From Tritrichomonas foetus (Eukaryota > Parabasalia > Tritrichomonadida > Tritrichomonadidae), in assembly GCA_001839685.1 (NCBI GenBank), contig MLAK01000805.1:10119-61225 (forward strand): 51,107 nucleotides of DNA, written 5' to 3'. Made by a program: the position numbers and the translations under genes. The notes below the pieces were generated by a model. That model had not been told where the DNA came from and made no database searches. It saw only the letters and a list, made by a program, of their open reading frames with translations. Positions 1 through 8,799 of the stretch are shown in pieces. Numbering within the stretch: position 1 is the stretch's first letter; every line of letters starts with the position of its first letter.

Positions 1-40
1 GTGATTTATGTACTTTGTGATTTATGTACTTTGTGATTTA
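1..40. repeat. 16-bp direct repeat, about 2.5 copies
   Basis: The unit gtgatttatgtacttt is repeated twice and followed by half a third copy, cut by the window edge. It lies in AT-rich sequence downstream of the SANT gene and no function is visible. The rest of 1-235 holds nothing I can identify. Confidence 0.85.
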
Positions 41-235
41 TATAGTTTAAAAAAATAGAAAAAATAAATTTTCCCTGTATAGTTTGCATTTATTTGAATA
101 TTTTTAAATTGAGAGAAAAATATAACATTTCCGATTGCCAATTATATCTTTCAGTAATATCTAATATCAAAGAAGAAAATTAGTTCATTTTTTTCACAAA
201 TAATTATTTCCAACAATAAAAAAATAAAACACAAA

Positions 236-1405
236 TCAATAATTTTTCTTGGCGCTTCCTTCTGAAATAACTTTCCGTTTTCCTCCACGTTTTTTCATTG
301 CGCCTTCGTTTTCCTTCAAACAAAGTTCATATTTCTTCAAGTAATAAAACTCGATGACATCTTTATGACACTTTTCTGGTAGTGCTGCAGCAATTTTTGT
401 GAAGTCTTTTGGATATTGACGATATTTTTCGACAAATGTTTGTTTTTCTTCATCTGTCCAACATAGTCTTGTACGGTATTCGTTATGTGCTGAAACAGGA
501 TCATGAACAATTCCGTTTGTATTATAATAGCAATCTGCAATTTTTTGATTGTTTGACAAAAACATTTCTCGATCTGGTGCGCACCACTTCAATCTCATTG
601 CGTCGTCAATTTTTGGAGTATCCATAGTGAATTCTGCTGGCCATTGTTCACTCTTCACATCAACACGAGATCCATATTCGTCAATCAGTCTGTTTGGCTC
701 TTTCCACACTTCCTTCAAGTGCACGTATTTTTCTGCCAGCGCTTTTTGGGCCTCCATGATTGCTTTCTTCTCTGAAAATTGTGCAGCAAAAAGTGGAACA
801 ATGCTATTTTTTTGTGATGCAATGATTTGCTGATACATTGGAAATTCAACCGAGTGTTTAAAAAGTTGAACGTTATTTGTTAAATTTCTTGTTTTCTCGG
901 ATTCAGCTTTCTTGGCCCTGTTTTCGGCTATCACGGAATTGATTGAATTCTCTGAAATTAACAATCCTCGGTATTCACGAATTCCATTTGTGGTTGATGA
1001 TGGAATCAAATTTGGATTTGTTGTTCGATTGAAAGAGTTCCGTTCGTGCTGTAATGAAGACAAATCGGCTCGAATTCTTTGAATTTCCTGCTCGACGGAG
1101 ATTTTGATTTCTTGGACATCGCGTCTTGATGGTAATGACGGAAATGGGGCAGCCCGAATGTGCGCGCCGTCTTTTTGGTCACGAAAAGAAACAGTCGAGA
1201 CTGAGCGAACGGGGATTTGGCGGGAAACGTGCTTGACGAAGGGTTCTTGATTCGATTCTTGATTTAGCGGATTTGAGGAAGCATCGGCGTCTGTTTGGAG
1301 CCAGGGAGAAACGGCGGCATTGTTGAAATGAGTTTGGACTTGTTTGTCACTCGTTTGACTACTGTTCGTAATTAGAAACGGCTTTGATTCCTCATTCGTC
1401 GTCAT
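236..1405 (-). CDS. SANT-domain protein, NCoR/Snt1-like candidate
   Basis: 389 aa. The C-terminus (about 314-365) is a SANT/Myb-like helix-turn-helix: CWTDEEKQTF, then FTKIAAALPEK, then the recognition-helix region VIEFYYLKKYEL. The FYYLKK ending resembles SANT domains of co-repressors (NCoR/SMRT, yeast Snt1) more than DNA-binding Myb repeats. A conserved-looking stretch before it (about 250-313) may be a second divergent SANT-like or deacetylase-contact segment, by analogy only. The N-terminal 100 residues are polar and low-complexity; about 100-125 and 210-245 look coiled-coil. The protein ends in a basic tail (KKRGGKRK). Probably nuclear, in a histone deacetylase or chromatin complex. The SANT call is firm; the co-repressor assignment is inferred. 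The start is the first ATG; AAAAAGTT and TTCAG lie just upstream on the coding strand. Confidence 0.8.
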   Translation of the reverse strand: MTTNEESKPFLITNSSQTSDKQVQTHFNNAAVSPWLQTDADASSNPLNQESNQEPFVKHVSRQIPVRSVSTVSFRDQKDGAHIRAAPFPSLPSRRDVQEIKISVEQEIQRIRADLSSLQHERNSFNRTTNPNLIPSSTTNGIREYRGLLISENSINSVIAENRAKKAESEKTRNLTNNVQLFKHSVEFPMYQQIIASQKNSIVPLFAAQFSEKKAIMEAQKALAEKYVHLKEVWKEPNRLIDEYGSRVDVKSEQWPAEFTMDTPKIDDAMRLKWCAPDREMFLSNNQKIADCYYNTNGIVHDPVSAHNEYRTRLCWTDEEKQTFVEKYRQYPKDFTKIAAALPEKCHKDVIEFYYLKKYELCLKENEGAMKKRGGKRKVISEGSAKKNY

Positions 1406-2208
1406 TGCGAATAATTCAGCTGAATCTACAACTTTTTGTGAAGAACAGAAAATATTATTTCAGAAAAATAAGATTTTAAATGTAAACAAAAAGTTGAAAA
1501 AATACTGGATATTGGTCTGTTGTGTTTCTGACAGAACTACCAGACATATCCATATGTTAATGTTACCATTTAAATCACCCTTGAAAGGGTGTTCATATCA
1601 TTTGGTTGTATTGGTAAAATTTATGTTTTAACTAATTTTTCTTTCCAACGATTGATTCTTATTTTATAGTTTCACCTAAGAATTGACTTACTTTTATATA
1701 AATTCATTGAATATAAATGATTTCATCCAAACTTCCCTTCTGATTTAGTTTTTAATGACCAACATTTTATGATTGCATTGTCTTCGATGGCAAGATGAGA
1801 TTATTTATGAGATGTGATAACTTTATACGATTAGAAAATCTAGGAACAACTTTGAAAGAAATATTTGAAGAAAATTCATTATAAATATTCATCATCGTTT
1901 AAATAGAGAGAATTTCAATACATTTCTCTTGAATATAGTAGGAATGTATCTTGAATATAATTGGAATAGAGAATATCCCATTACTTAGGAACATTTTTTT
2001 CATTTTCATTTCATTATTGGTGTTTTTTGTTGATTTTAATTCAGAAACATTAGAAAAGGTATGTTCATTAAATTATTCATGAATATCAAATTAAAATGAA
2101 ATGATCAAAAAAACAAAAAATCAAAATCAAATATCGTAATTACATGCATTTATAAAACTCTAAATAATTTTCATTTCTACAATGAAAAGAAAGTTCATGG
2201 ATATTAAT
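1406..2208. other. Intergenic region with two hairpins
   Basis: 800 bp of AT-rich sequence without a credible ORF. Two inverted repeats stand out. At 1507-1551, GGATAT plus GTCTG pairs with CAGAC plus ATATCC, with TTCTGACAGAA in the loop. At 1576-1591 there is a perfect 7-bp CACCCTT/AAGGGTG stem with a 2-nt loop. Nothing else is recognisable. Confidence 0.5.
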
Positions 2209-2490
2209 TTAATGGTCTCCGGATTGAAATTCGAAGTATTGCCGACAAATTGGACACGTATTATTTGACTGTGGCTGAGCAAGCCATTTCATGATGCATT
2301 GAATATGAAAAGCGTGGCCACAGCGTCCAAGTGCGATCGGAGAATCATCGCCTGGCCATTTTACGCCTGGTGCTGCCATCTCAAAAGCGTTATGACAAAT
2401 TCCGCAAACGTCTTCGTTCTTAACATCCCAATTCCATGTCGCGACTGGTTTCCATGATAGCACTCTGACTCTGGGTCCATCGATATTCAT
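2209..2490 (-). CDS. APC11: Anaphase-promoting complex subunit 11 (RING-H2)
   Basis: 93 aa, close to the usual 84-aa APC11. The N-terminal VLSWKPVATWNWDVKNEDVCGIC matches the strand that binds the cullin subunit APC2, followed by WPGDDSPI and the RING-H2 ligands C29, C32, C57, H59, H62, C65, C79 and C82. It is the catalytic RING of the APC/C ubiquitin ligase, which recruits E2 and drives cyclin and securin destruction; it acts in nucleus and cytosol. Oddity: the four ligands of the extra third zinc in animal and yeast APC11 (human C34, C37, C44, H58) are replaced by A40, V43, S50 and Q64. Rbx1 is the alternative, but the VATW and PGDDSP context favours APC11. Divergent from topoisomerase III with an 86-bp gap, so promoters are probably shared. 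Confidence 0.93.
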   Translation of the reverse strand: MNIDGPRVRVLSWKPVATWNWDVKNEDVCGICHNAFEMAAPGVKWPGDDSPIALGRCGHAFHIQCIMKWLAQPQSNNTCPICRQYFEFQSGDH

Positions 2491-2576
2491 TGATAAAAAT
2501 TCGAATTATAAACGTTCATCAGGTCAATTTTTTCATTTACTTTGTTCGCATCTAACAGGGTGAACTTCACTATCAT
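2491..2576. promoter_or_regulatory. Divergent promoter of APC11 and TOP3
   Basis: An 86-bp gap separates two divergent ATGs. On the plus strand TTCACTA at 2566-2572 fits the trichomonad initiator TCA+1Y(T/A) and would give an 8-nt leader for TOP3. On the minus strand TATCAATG abuts the APC11 start. Sites are seen; function is inferred from the known Trichomonas Inr. Confidence 0.5.
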
Positions 2577-4649
2577 ATGAAAACTCTGTTATGCGTAGCA
2601 GAGAAACCAAGTGTTGCTCGAACAGCTTCATCGATTCTTTCGCATGGAAGATACCAAACAGAAAAAACAAAAGACAAGTATGTGAATAATTATTGTTTTG
2701 TAGGGAAATTTCAAGGTGAAGATGTCAATTTTATTTTCACATCAGTAAAAGGACATGTTTTTAATTTCGATTTCCCAATTGAATATAAAAGCTGGTCCTC
2801 TGTTGATGTTAGCCATTTATTTTCTTGCGAGATCATCAAAACGCCGGCTCCTGATTCGGAAAATCTTCAAAAAAATCTTACTAAAGTTGCAAAGAAAGCA
2901 CATTTTTTAATGCTTTGGCTTGATAATGATCGCGAAGGAGAAAATATTTCTGAAGAAGTCGAAGAAGTATGCTTAAAATCTAATCGCCGCTTAAAAGTCT
3001 ATCGAGCCCGCTTTTCAGCCCTTTCAGCCCACGACATTTTACACGCTCTAAACAATCCAACAGATATCAATCGTGCAGATTCTCTTGCAGTTAAGCTTCG
3101 TCAAGAAACCGATCTTAGAGCAGGCGCAGCTTTCACACGATATATGACCAGACATTTCCGCCCGATTGTTGAACAATTACCAAATTGGAAACCAGATCCA
3201 AATCAAACAAAAACTAACCAAAAAGTGCTTTCATATGGAACCTGTCAATTCCCGACACTTGGGTTTATTGTTGATGCTTATTTACGACATACTGCCTTTA
3301 CACCTGAAAAATTTTGGTATATTCATGTCATTGTCAAAAAAGATGGACAAGCTTGTGAGCTTTCTTGGTTTAGGAAGCACCTTTTCTGTAAGTTAAGTGT
3401 TTTTGCAATTTATGCTTCGATTCTTGATAATCCATATGTGAAAGTAATAAATATCACAAAAAAGCCCACAAAGAAAGAAAAGCCACGTCCACTCGCTACA
3501 GTAGAATTTCAACGCCGAGTTTCAAAATACCTCAAAATCAATCCACATGCAGCTATGGCAATTGCCGAAAAAATCTATGCTAGTGGCTATATTTCCTATC
3601 CGAGAACAGAAACAGATTCTTTCCCGAAAAATTTCACGTTTCAAGAAACAGTAGATATGCTCAGTCGTTGTGGAGATGCTTCAATTTCAAATTATGCTGG
3701 GAATCTACAAGCCGTTGAACCACGAAATGGCACACATAGTGATAATGCTCACCCTCCTATCTATCCATTGAAAACACCAGATGGTTTAGCGGGAGATGAT
3801 TTACGAATATATAATTTCATTGCAAGGCATTATCTTGCATGCGTTTCGAAAGATGCTCTCGGAGAAGAAACAGCCGTGACTTTTGATGTAACAGATGAAT
3901 TTTTCACAACAAAAGGTTTGTTTATCATTGAAAGGAATTTTTTAGATATTTATCCATATACACCCTGGAATGCCAAAACGATTCCACAATTCCAAGTTGG
4001 TGAAATGTGTACACCATCTGAAATCAAAATGAAAGAAGGAATGACAACTGCACCACCGCTTTTAACTGAACCAGAATTAATTCGATTAATGGATAAAGAA
4101 GGAATCGGTACAGACGCAACAATTGCAGAACACATCGAAAAAATATTACAACGAGAATACACAGAAAAACGAGGCGATACTTTTTACCCAACAAAAGTCG
4201 GATTAGGTTTGATTTTAGGATATCAAGAAATGGGCTTTGATTTCGATAAACCAAAACTCAGAGCTGATCTTGAAAAAACTATGCAGAAAATATCTCAAAC
4301 ACCGAATATCTACGAAAGAGAGAAAGAAAGAATTATATCCGAATACAAAGATGCTTACGAACAAGTAACAATGATGAGAAAAGTTCTAGAAAATGCATTA
4401 AACAAACAAATTAATGGACCAGACCCAGTCCCACCAGGTCTTCCTCCACCAGCAAATAATTCCAGAACAACTACTACAGCTACTACAGGAAGAGGAGGAA
4501 AAACAACAACAAGGGGAGGGAAAACAAATGCAACAAAAACAACAAGAACAACAAAAACAGCTGGAACGAAGACAACCACGAGAGGTGGAACGAAAACTGG
4601 AACTCGTGGAAGAGGAAGAAAAACAAGTAACAACGATGACAGCAATTAG
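2577..4649 (+). CDS. TOP3: DNA topoisomerase III (type IA)
   Basis: 690 aa. It has an N-terminal Toprim domain with E9 in VAEKPSVAR and the acidic triad D116-x-D118-x-E120 in LDNDREGEN. The type IA core follows, with the catalytic tyrosine Y341 in GYISYPRTETD. The GIGTDATIAEHIEKI helix-turn segment is present. It relaxes or decatenates DNA through a 5'-phosphotyrosine single-strand break, normally with a RecQ helicase and Rmi1 to dissolve recombination intermediates in the nucleus. Length is near yeast Top3 (656 aa). The zinc-finger/GRF tail of animal TOP3A is absent; instead residues after about 620 are a low-complexity T/K/R/G tail (TTTRGG, TRGRGRK) that could bind nucleic acid. No frameshift or intron is seen. 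Confidence 0.96.
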   Translation: MKTLLCVAEKPSVARTASSILSHGRYQTEKTKDKYVNNYCFVGKFQGEDVNFIFTSVKGHVFNFDFPIEYKSWSSVDVSHLFSCEIIKTPAPDSENLQKNLTKVAKKAHFLMLWLDNDREGENISEEVEEVCLKSNRRLKVYRARFSALSAHDILHALNNPTDINRADSLAVKLRQETDLRAGAAFTRYMTRHFRPIVEQLPNWKPDPNQTKTNQKVLSYGTCQFPTLGFIVDAYLRHTAFTPEKFWYIHVIVKKDGQACELSWFRKHLFCKLSVFAIYASILDNPYVKVINITKKPTKKEKPRPLATVEFQRRVSKYLKINPHAAMAIAEKIYASGYISYPRTETDSFPKNFTFQETVDMLSRCGDASISNYAGNLQAVEPRNGTHSDNAHPPIYPLKTPDGLAGDDLRIYNFIARHYLACVSKDALGEETAVTFDVTDEFFTTKGLFIIERNFLDIYPYTPWNAKTIPQFQVGEMCTPSEIKMKEGMTTAPPLLTEPELIRLMDKEGIGTDATIAEHIEKILQREYTEKRGDTFYPTKVGLGLILGYQEMGFDFDKPKLRADLEKTMQKISQTPNIYEREKERIISEYKDAYEQVTMMRKVLENALNKQINGPDPVPPGLPPPANNSRTTTTATTGRGGKTTTRGGKTNATKTTRTTKTAGTKTTTRGGTKTGTRGRGRKTSNNDDSN

Positions 4650-5030
4650 AAAAATGTCTCTGACTCAAAAAAATAACTCAGAATGTTTTATGTTTATTAT
4701 TATATTATATTAAAATTGTGTCTAAATTGATATTAGAATTATCTTCTTACATTTTTGTTTTGTTATTCCACCATTTAAGAAAACAAATTCACACAATAAG
4801 CAGCCAATACTGTTCTATTTCATACAAGCTTATCGAATACACAATTGATAGTTTTAATGCGAGCAAAGAAATTCTCGGCTTTGTATGAGTGATGGATACC
4901 TGACAAATCTCATTCTAGCGAAAGGATCTGGATTAACATAAAGGCAGATTGGCACAATTAAAATAGAAATAAGATATAAAAATGGAAAAATGGAAATTAG
5001 ATATATAAAAAATATGTCGCGATAGAATGT
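4650..5030. other. Intergenic, nothing recognised
   Basis: AT-rich sequence between the convergent ends of TOP3 and the small membrane protein gene. The short ORFs here lie antisense to TOP3's low-complexity tail or lack coding character. Confidence 0.5.
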
Positions 5031-5366
5031 TTAGGCAAAAAATATTAAATAACAAATATAAGACTCGATTGTGGTCAAAACACAAAACATAGAAACATGG
5101 AACATGATAACCTTTTTCTCTCGATTTTGGATGCATAACATGGTCAAAAACCCAAGAATGCCCACGATAAAAGCAACGATATTGTTGATTACTATTTTGT
5201 ACATTTCATCGGAGAATTTGTAGACGAAAAAAACGTAAACAAAGGCAATTCCGAATTCGATAAGAAATAAGATAAAATGAATGACGTATGTGAATATTGA
5301 ATTGAATTCCTCGCTGGTTGATGCTGTCGAATCTTCGATCAAAGTATCTTCATCGGTTGGTTCCAT
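5031..5366 (-). CDS. Small membrane protein, three predicted spans
   Basis: 111 aa, not recognised. An acidic, Ser/Thr-rich N-terminus (MEPTDEDTLIEDSTASTSEE) is followed by three hydrophobic segments at about 24-50, 59-80 and 88-111, separated by short polar links (FSDEMYK, QNREKK). The C-terminus ends inside the last segment. Such a small multi-span protein could sit in an endomembrane or the plasma membrane. ATG start; the frame has good composition and no better competitor. Support is only the ORF and the regular hydrophobic pattern. Confidence 0.6.
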   Translation of the reverse strand: MEPTDEDTLIEDSTASTSEEFNSIFTYVIHFILFLIEFGIAFVYVFFVYKFSDEMYKIVINNIVAFIVGILGFLTMLCIQNREKKVIMFHVSMFCVLTTIESYICYLIFFA

Positions 5367-6001
5367 TGTCGGCGTTCGTTACCGAAAAAGTATTCTTGTG
5401 GAAAATATTCAGTTTTTGAAAAGAATACAACCGATTTCAATCTGAAAAGATGATAAAGTAAACAATTCTTTCATGATTCAAAAAGTTTAATGGAGATTCA
5501 ATTTTCAAGATTGTCATTGCACAATTAATAGATAATCAAAAAGTGGGAGACGATAAAATATTATTCAAAAATATTACAGAGCTACATGATGTCAAAAAGT
5601 TAAGTTGGCGAAGTACTAATTCAAAATGAAAATAGAAACTTTTTGATATATTTTGAAAAGGAGTGGTCGAACGATAAACTACTGAAAGTTAATCAATTTG
5701 ATCAAAAATTCAAAGAAAAAAATTAATAGTTTAATTCAAAACTTAGCAAATTTCACATTTTTAGATTCAATTTTTTTATTTTTCAAAGGGCTTGGAATTA
5801 GGGTGGTCAATATTTATTGAGAGATTTACAGTTCTTAAAAATGAATTTGCCGAGGCTATTTTTTTGCAAAATCTCAAATGACACTCGAATTTTTCTAAAC
5901 TAATCATCTTTCCCATAAAACTTTCGCTCTAATTCAATATTTTTCAATATCCTTTCAATACAATTGAAAGGATTTCTATTTTTTTAAAAAAATCCGTGTT
6001 T
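5367..6001. other. Intergenic, promoter side of two genes
   Basis: 635 bp of AT-rich DNA between the divergent small membrane protein and Pelota genes. It contains several AAAAAGTT or AACTTTTT octamers (near 5487, 5597 and 5637) of the kind seen upstream of other genes here. A self-complementary CCTTTCAATA/CAATTGAAAGG pair is present at about 5951-5972. No ORF. Confidence 0.45.
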
Positions 6002-7153
6002 ATGAAAGTCGATCTCTCGAAAATCCAAGTTAATCAACCAGGCGCAGTCAACATCAACGTCGAAGATGTTGAAGACTTTGGCGCCCTCGCAAACATCATC
6101 CGAATCGGTGATAAAATATATGGTCAAGTTCGTCGAAAGGTTCAAAAAGTATCATCCACTGGCAAAGCCGAAAGTAAGACAATCATCGTTCGCGCGCTTG
6201 TAAAAGTAACTGAAATTGATTATCAGCCCGGTGTTGATGAAATGCAACTTCGCGGTATTTTAAAGCAGGACATCGACGACGTTCGTGCTGGAACATTTCA
6301 GCGTATCATGATCGGCATTGGTCGTCCGTTCGATTTGATCAAAAAATGCTGGGATAAATTTTCTTATCAAGAAATTCAAGAAGCCGGTAATCCAATCTCA
6401 AACGCATCAGTCGCAGCAGTCATCATGCAAAGTGGACTCGCCCACATTTGCATCGTCGGTCGAAATACAACGGTTATCAAAGGCAAAGTTACAAAAGCAA
6501 TACCAAAGGTCAAAGTCAGGGGAGCAGGAAATAGCGAAGCTAAACAGAAGTTTTATTCTTTAACGGCTGACGAACTTATTCGAAAAGTTCCGCTTGATCA
6601 AATGAAATGCATTATCATTGCATCTCCTGGTTTTATTCAGCATGAGTTTTTGACATATCTCAGGGATAATGCATCACGCCTGAATATTCTATCTTCTTTC
6701 CAACAGAATAAATTTGTTGAAGCAACGGTTTCGTCAGGCCATCCCCAAGAAATCGAGGAACTCTTGAAGCAGCCTGATATGCAAAAACATGTGCAAGAAT
6801 TACAGGCATCCGTTCAATCTAGAGCAATGGACAATTTCTTGAAAACATTAAATAAAGGTGATGACACAACAGCACTAGGTGAAGATAATGTAATAAAATG
6901 CGCACAAGATGGTGCTGTTAAGGAGTTGTATGTTACCGATAGGTTTATTCATATGCTGCCTCTTGAAAAGCGTCAAAAATTCCTCGAACTGAAAGATGAA
7001 CTTGAAAACGCTGATACAAAGGTTGTCATTTTCTATACACGCCACCAGAGTGGTGAGCAGCTTCAACAGCTTGGCGGAATTGCGGCGATTTTGAGGTACC
7101 CTGTGAAAATGGAGGAACCTGAATTCGATGATGACATTGGATTTGATGATTGA
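6002..7153 (+). CDS. PELO: Pelota/Dom34 ribosome-rescue factor
   Basis: 383 aa. The open frame extends to a GTG at 5996, but the ATG two codons later (MKVDLSK) matches the family N-terminus and is taken as start. It has the three-domain eRF1-like layout: an N-terminal Sm-like domain with RKVQ, a central domain (VAAVIMQSGLAHICIVG and CIIIASPGFIQHEF), and a C-terminal domain ending SGEQLQQLGGIAAILRYPV plus an acidic tail. There is no GGQ, as expected for Pelota rather than eRF1. With Hbs1 it binds empty or stalled A sites, splits ribosomes and triggers no-go and non-stop decay in the cytosol. Length is typical (385 aa in human). Confidence 0.95.
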   Translation: MKVDLSKIQVNQPGAVNINVEDVEDFGALANIIRIGDKIYGQVRRKVQKVSSTGKAESKTIIVRALVKVTEIDYQPGVDEMQLRGILKQDIDDVRAGTFQRIMIGIGRPFDLIKKCWDKFSYQEIQEAGNPISNASVAAVIMQSGLAHICIVGRNTTVIKGKVTKAIPKVKVRGAGNSEAKQKFYSLTADELIRKVPLDQMKCIIIASPGFIQHEFLTYLRDNASRLNILSSFQQNKFVEATVSSGHPQEIEELLKQPDMQKHVQELQASVQSRAMDNFLKTLNKGDDTTALGEDNVIKCAQDGAVKELYVTDRFIHMLPLEKRQKFLELKDELENADTKVVIFYTRHQSGEQLQQLGGIAAILRYPVKMEEPEFDDDIGFDD

Positions 7154-7700
7154 TTGGGAAATGATCGATTAGCTGTTATTTTATGTCTATTAAATAATGA
7201 ATTACTGAGTTACTAAATGAATAAATATCGTTATTTTAACATGATATCATTTTCATTATATGCATATGCACAAAAAACCCAGTGATAAAGAAAAACGCTG
7301 AATAGCACAGCTATTGTTCAAATGTAGTGATTGAAATCGGAGTTGTGAAGTTATACATCTGAATGTGAAGTTATACATCTGAATGTGAAGTTATACATTT
7401 GAATGTGAAGTTATACATCTGATTTCAACAAATACAGTGATTGAAGTGAAGTGGTTGATTTTTTATCTTATTCACAATGATTCCAAAAATTAAACAAATG
7501 AGTGTCCGATAAGTAGAGCGCAAAGCAATGTTGAAAAAGATGAAATAATCGTACTTATTCTGGGTGCAATTCTTCAAAGAAAATTGTTAATCAGCAGCTT
7601 TTTTAGCTTCTCTAAGTTACTTCATCAAAAATTGGCATTCAAATTTGAATACCCACCTATCATTCGAATATTCAATTACAAATGGCGGTTATTTCATTAA
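7154..7700. other. Intergenic with tandem repeat
   Basis: 547 bp with no ORF except the 5' side of the next gene. It holds the 20-bp tandem repeat described separately and a small AATAGC/GCTATT hairpin near 7302-7316. Confidence 0.5.
7345..7424. repeat. 20-bp tandem repeat, four copies
   Basis: Four back-to-back copies of gtgaagttatacatctgaat. Copy 3 has one change (catttg) and copy 4 ends gatt instead of gaat. It lies in the intergenic region after Pelota; no function is visible. Confidence 0.95.
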
Positions 7701-8099
7701 ATGTCTGAAAAATCCGAATTTACGCAGGCTTTTGAAGTCTTCCAAAAGGACATCACCGGTATTCTTCACGAACTCGCAGGTACGACTGATTATTTCCGAA
7801 GTGTTGCCACTTTTCCGCTTCCCGCTCCACCTGCGCCAATCCAGGGCCAATTCACACACGAAAAGAGACATCGCCAACAAAAGAGCGAACATCAGTCCCA
7901 TACTGAGGCCGAACAGCACGAATTTACACAGAACGAGATCGACGAAATTATTATCGCATGTTCTAAACGAACTTCTCTCGATTTCAAGTCAAAAGGATTC
8001 CTCAAAAACATCCGAAAGAAACTCCCCGGCTTCAAATCAGAGGACCTCCTCCAGCGTATCGAAGTCTTAATTGAAAATGGATCAATCGAAAAGAAGTAA
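7701..8099 (+). CDS. Small protein of unknown function
   Basis: 132 aa, not recognised. The first third is amphipathic helix (FTQAFEVFQKDITGILHELAG), then a Pro-rich link (FPLPAPPAPIQGQ) and a His/Gln/Glu-rich stretch. A compact C-terminal domain (about 74-132) follows: FTQNEIDEIIIACSKRT, then GFLKNIRKKLPGFKSEDLLQRIEVLIENG, which looks like a helical bundle. Preferred over the overlapping frame 7645-8070 because it starts at an ATG with TTTCATTA (7692-7699) immediately upstream, an initiator giving a 5-nt leader, and has normal protein composition. Confidence 0.6.
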   Translation: MSEKSEFTQAFEVFQKDITGILHELAGTTDYFRSVATFPLPAPPAPIQGQFTHEKRHRQQKSEHQSHTEAEQHEFTQNEIDEIIIACSKRTSLDFKSKGFLKNIRKKLPGFKSEDLLQRIEVLIENGSIEKK

Positions 8100-8799
8100 G
8101 AAAAAATCATTCCATCGTAATGATTAACAAGAAGTGGAAATGATATCAGAAATATAAATCTTTTATTTAAAACAAAAACATATTAACATCATTAATTTTT
8201 TGATGATTCGATTTTTCGATATTTTTTGTAATATATATTTTATCAAATTGAGAACTACATTTTGTCAAAATGCTTAGACATGTGAAATGAATGTCTTTTG
8301 GATAGTTTTTATGTTTCAAAATGTGATTTGGTGAAAAAATCATTTTATTCAAAAAAATGATGGGGCATTCAAATTAAATCCAGTGCAGAAGTCGATTTAG
8401 ATTGATGCTCATGCACAAAAATGATGATACATATATTGTTGCCACTTCAATAGAAAATCAGTTAAGTTTCTTTTTAAAGAACTCAATTTGTAAACAATGA
8501 TTATAAAATTACAGGAAATAAGAAAATAATCAAAATCAGATTATTATAATGATAGCAAATTCCCTCAAAGTTTATCAAATCTACACCTTGAAGTATTGTT
8601 AGAACCTTTCACTCAGTATATGCCTTCATTTAAATTTATAGGCATATTTTTATTTAAAATCATCGAAAATTGTTGACGCGTTAGTTGATGCGATCTGAAA
8701 AGAAATCACAAACTTTTTTAATGTCTAAATGGCTAGACAATATACCTAGTTAATGATTTTTTTATTAACCAAATATTTTGATTTGATTTCTTTTTACAG
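8100..8799. other. Intergenic, nothing recognised
   Basis: 700 bp of AT-rich sequence upstream of the TPR gene. AAACTTTTTT occurs at about 8711. tttttacag directly abuts the next ATG but lacks the ACTAA element, so I do not call an acceptor. Confidence 0.45.
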
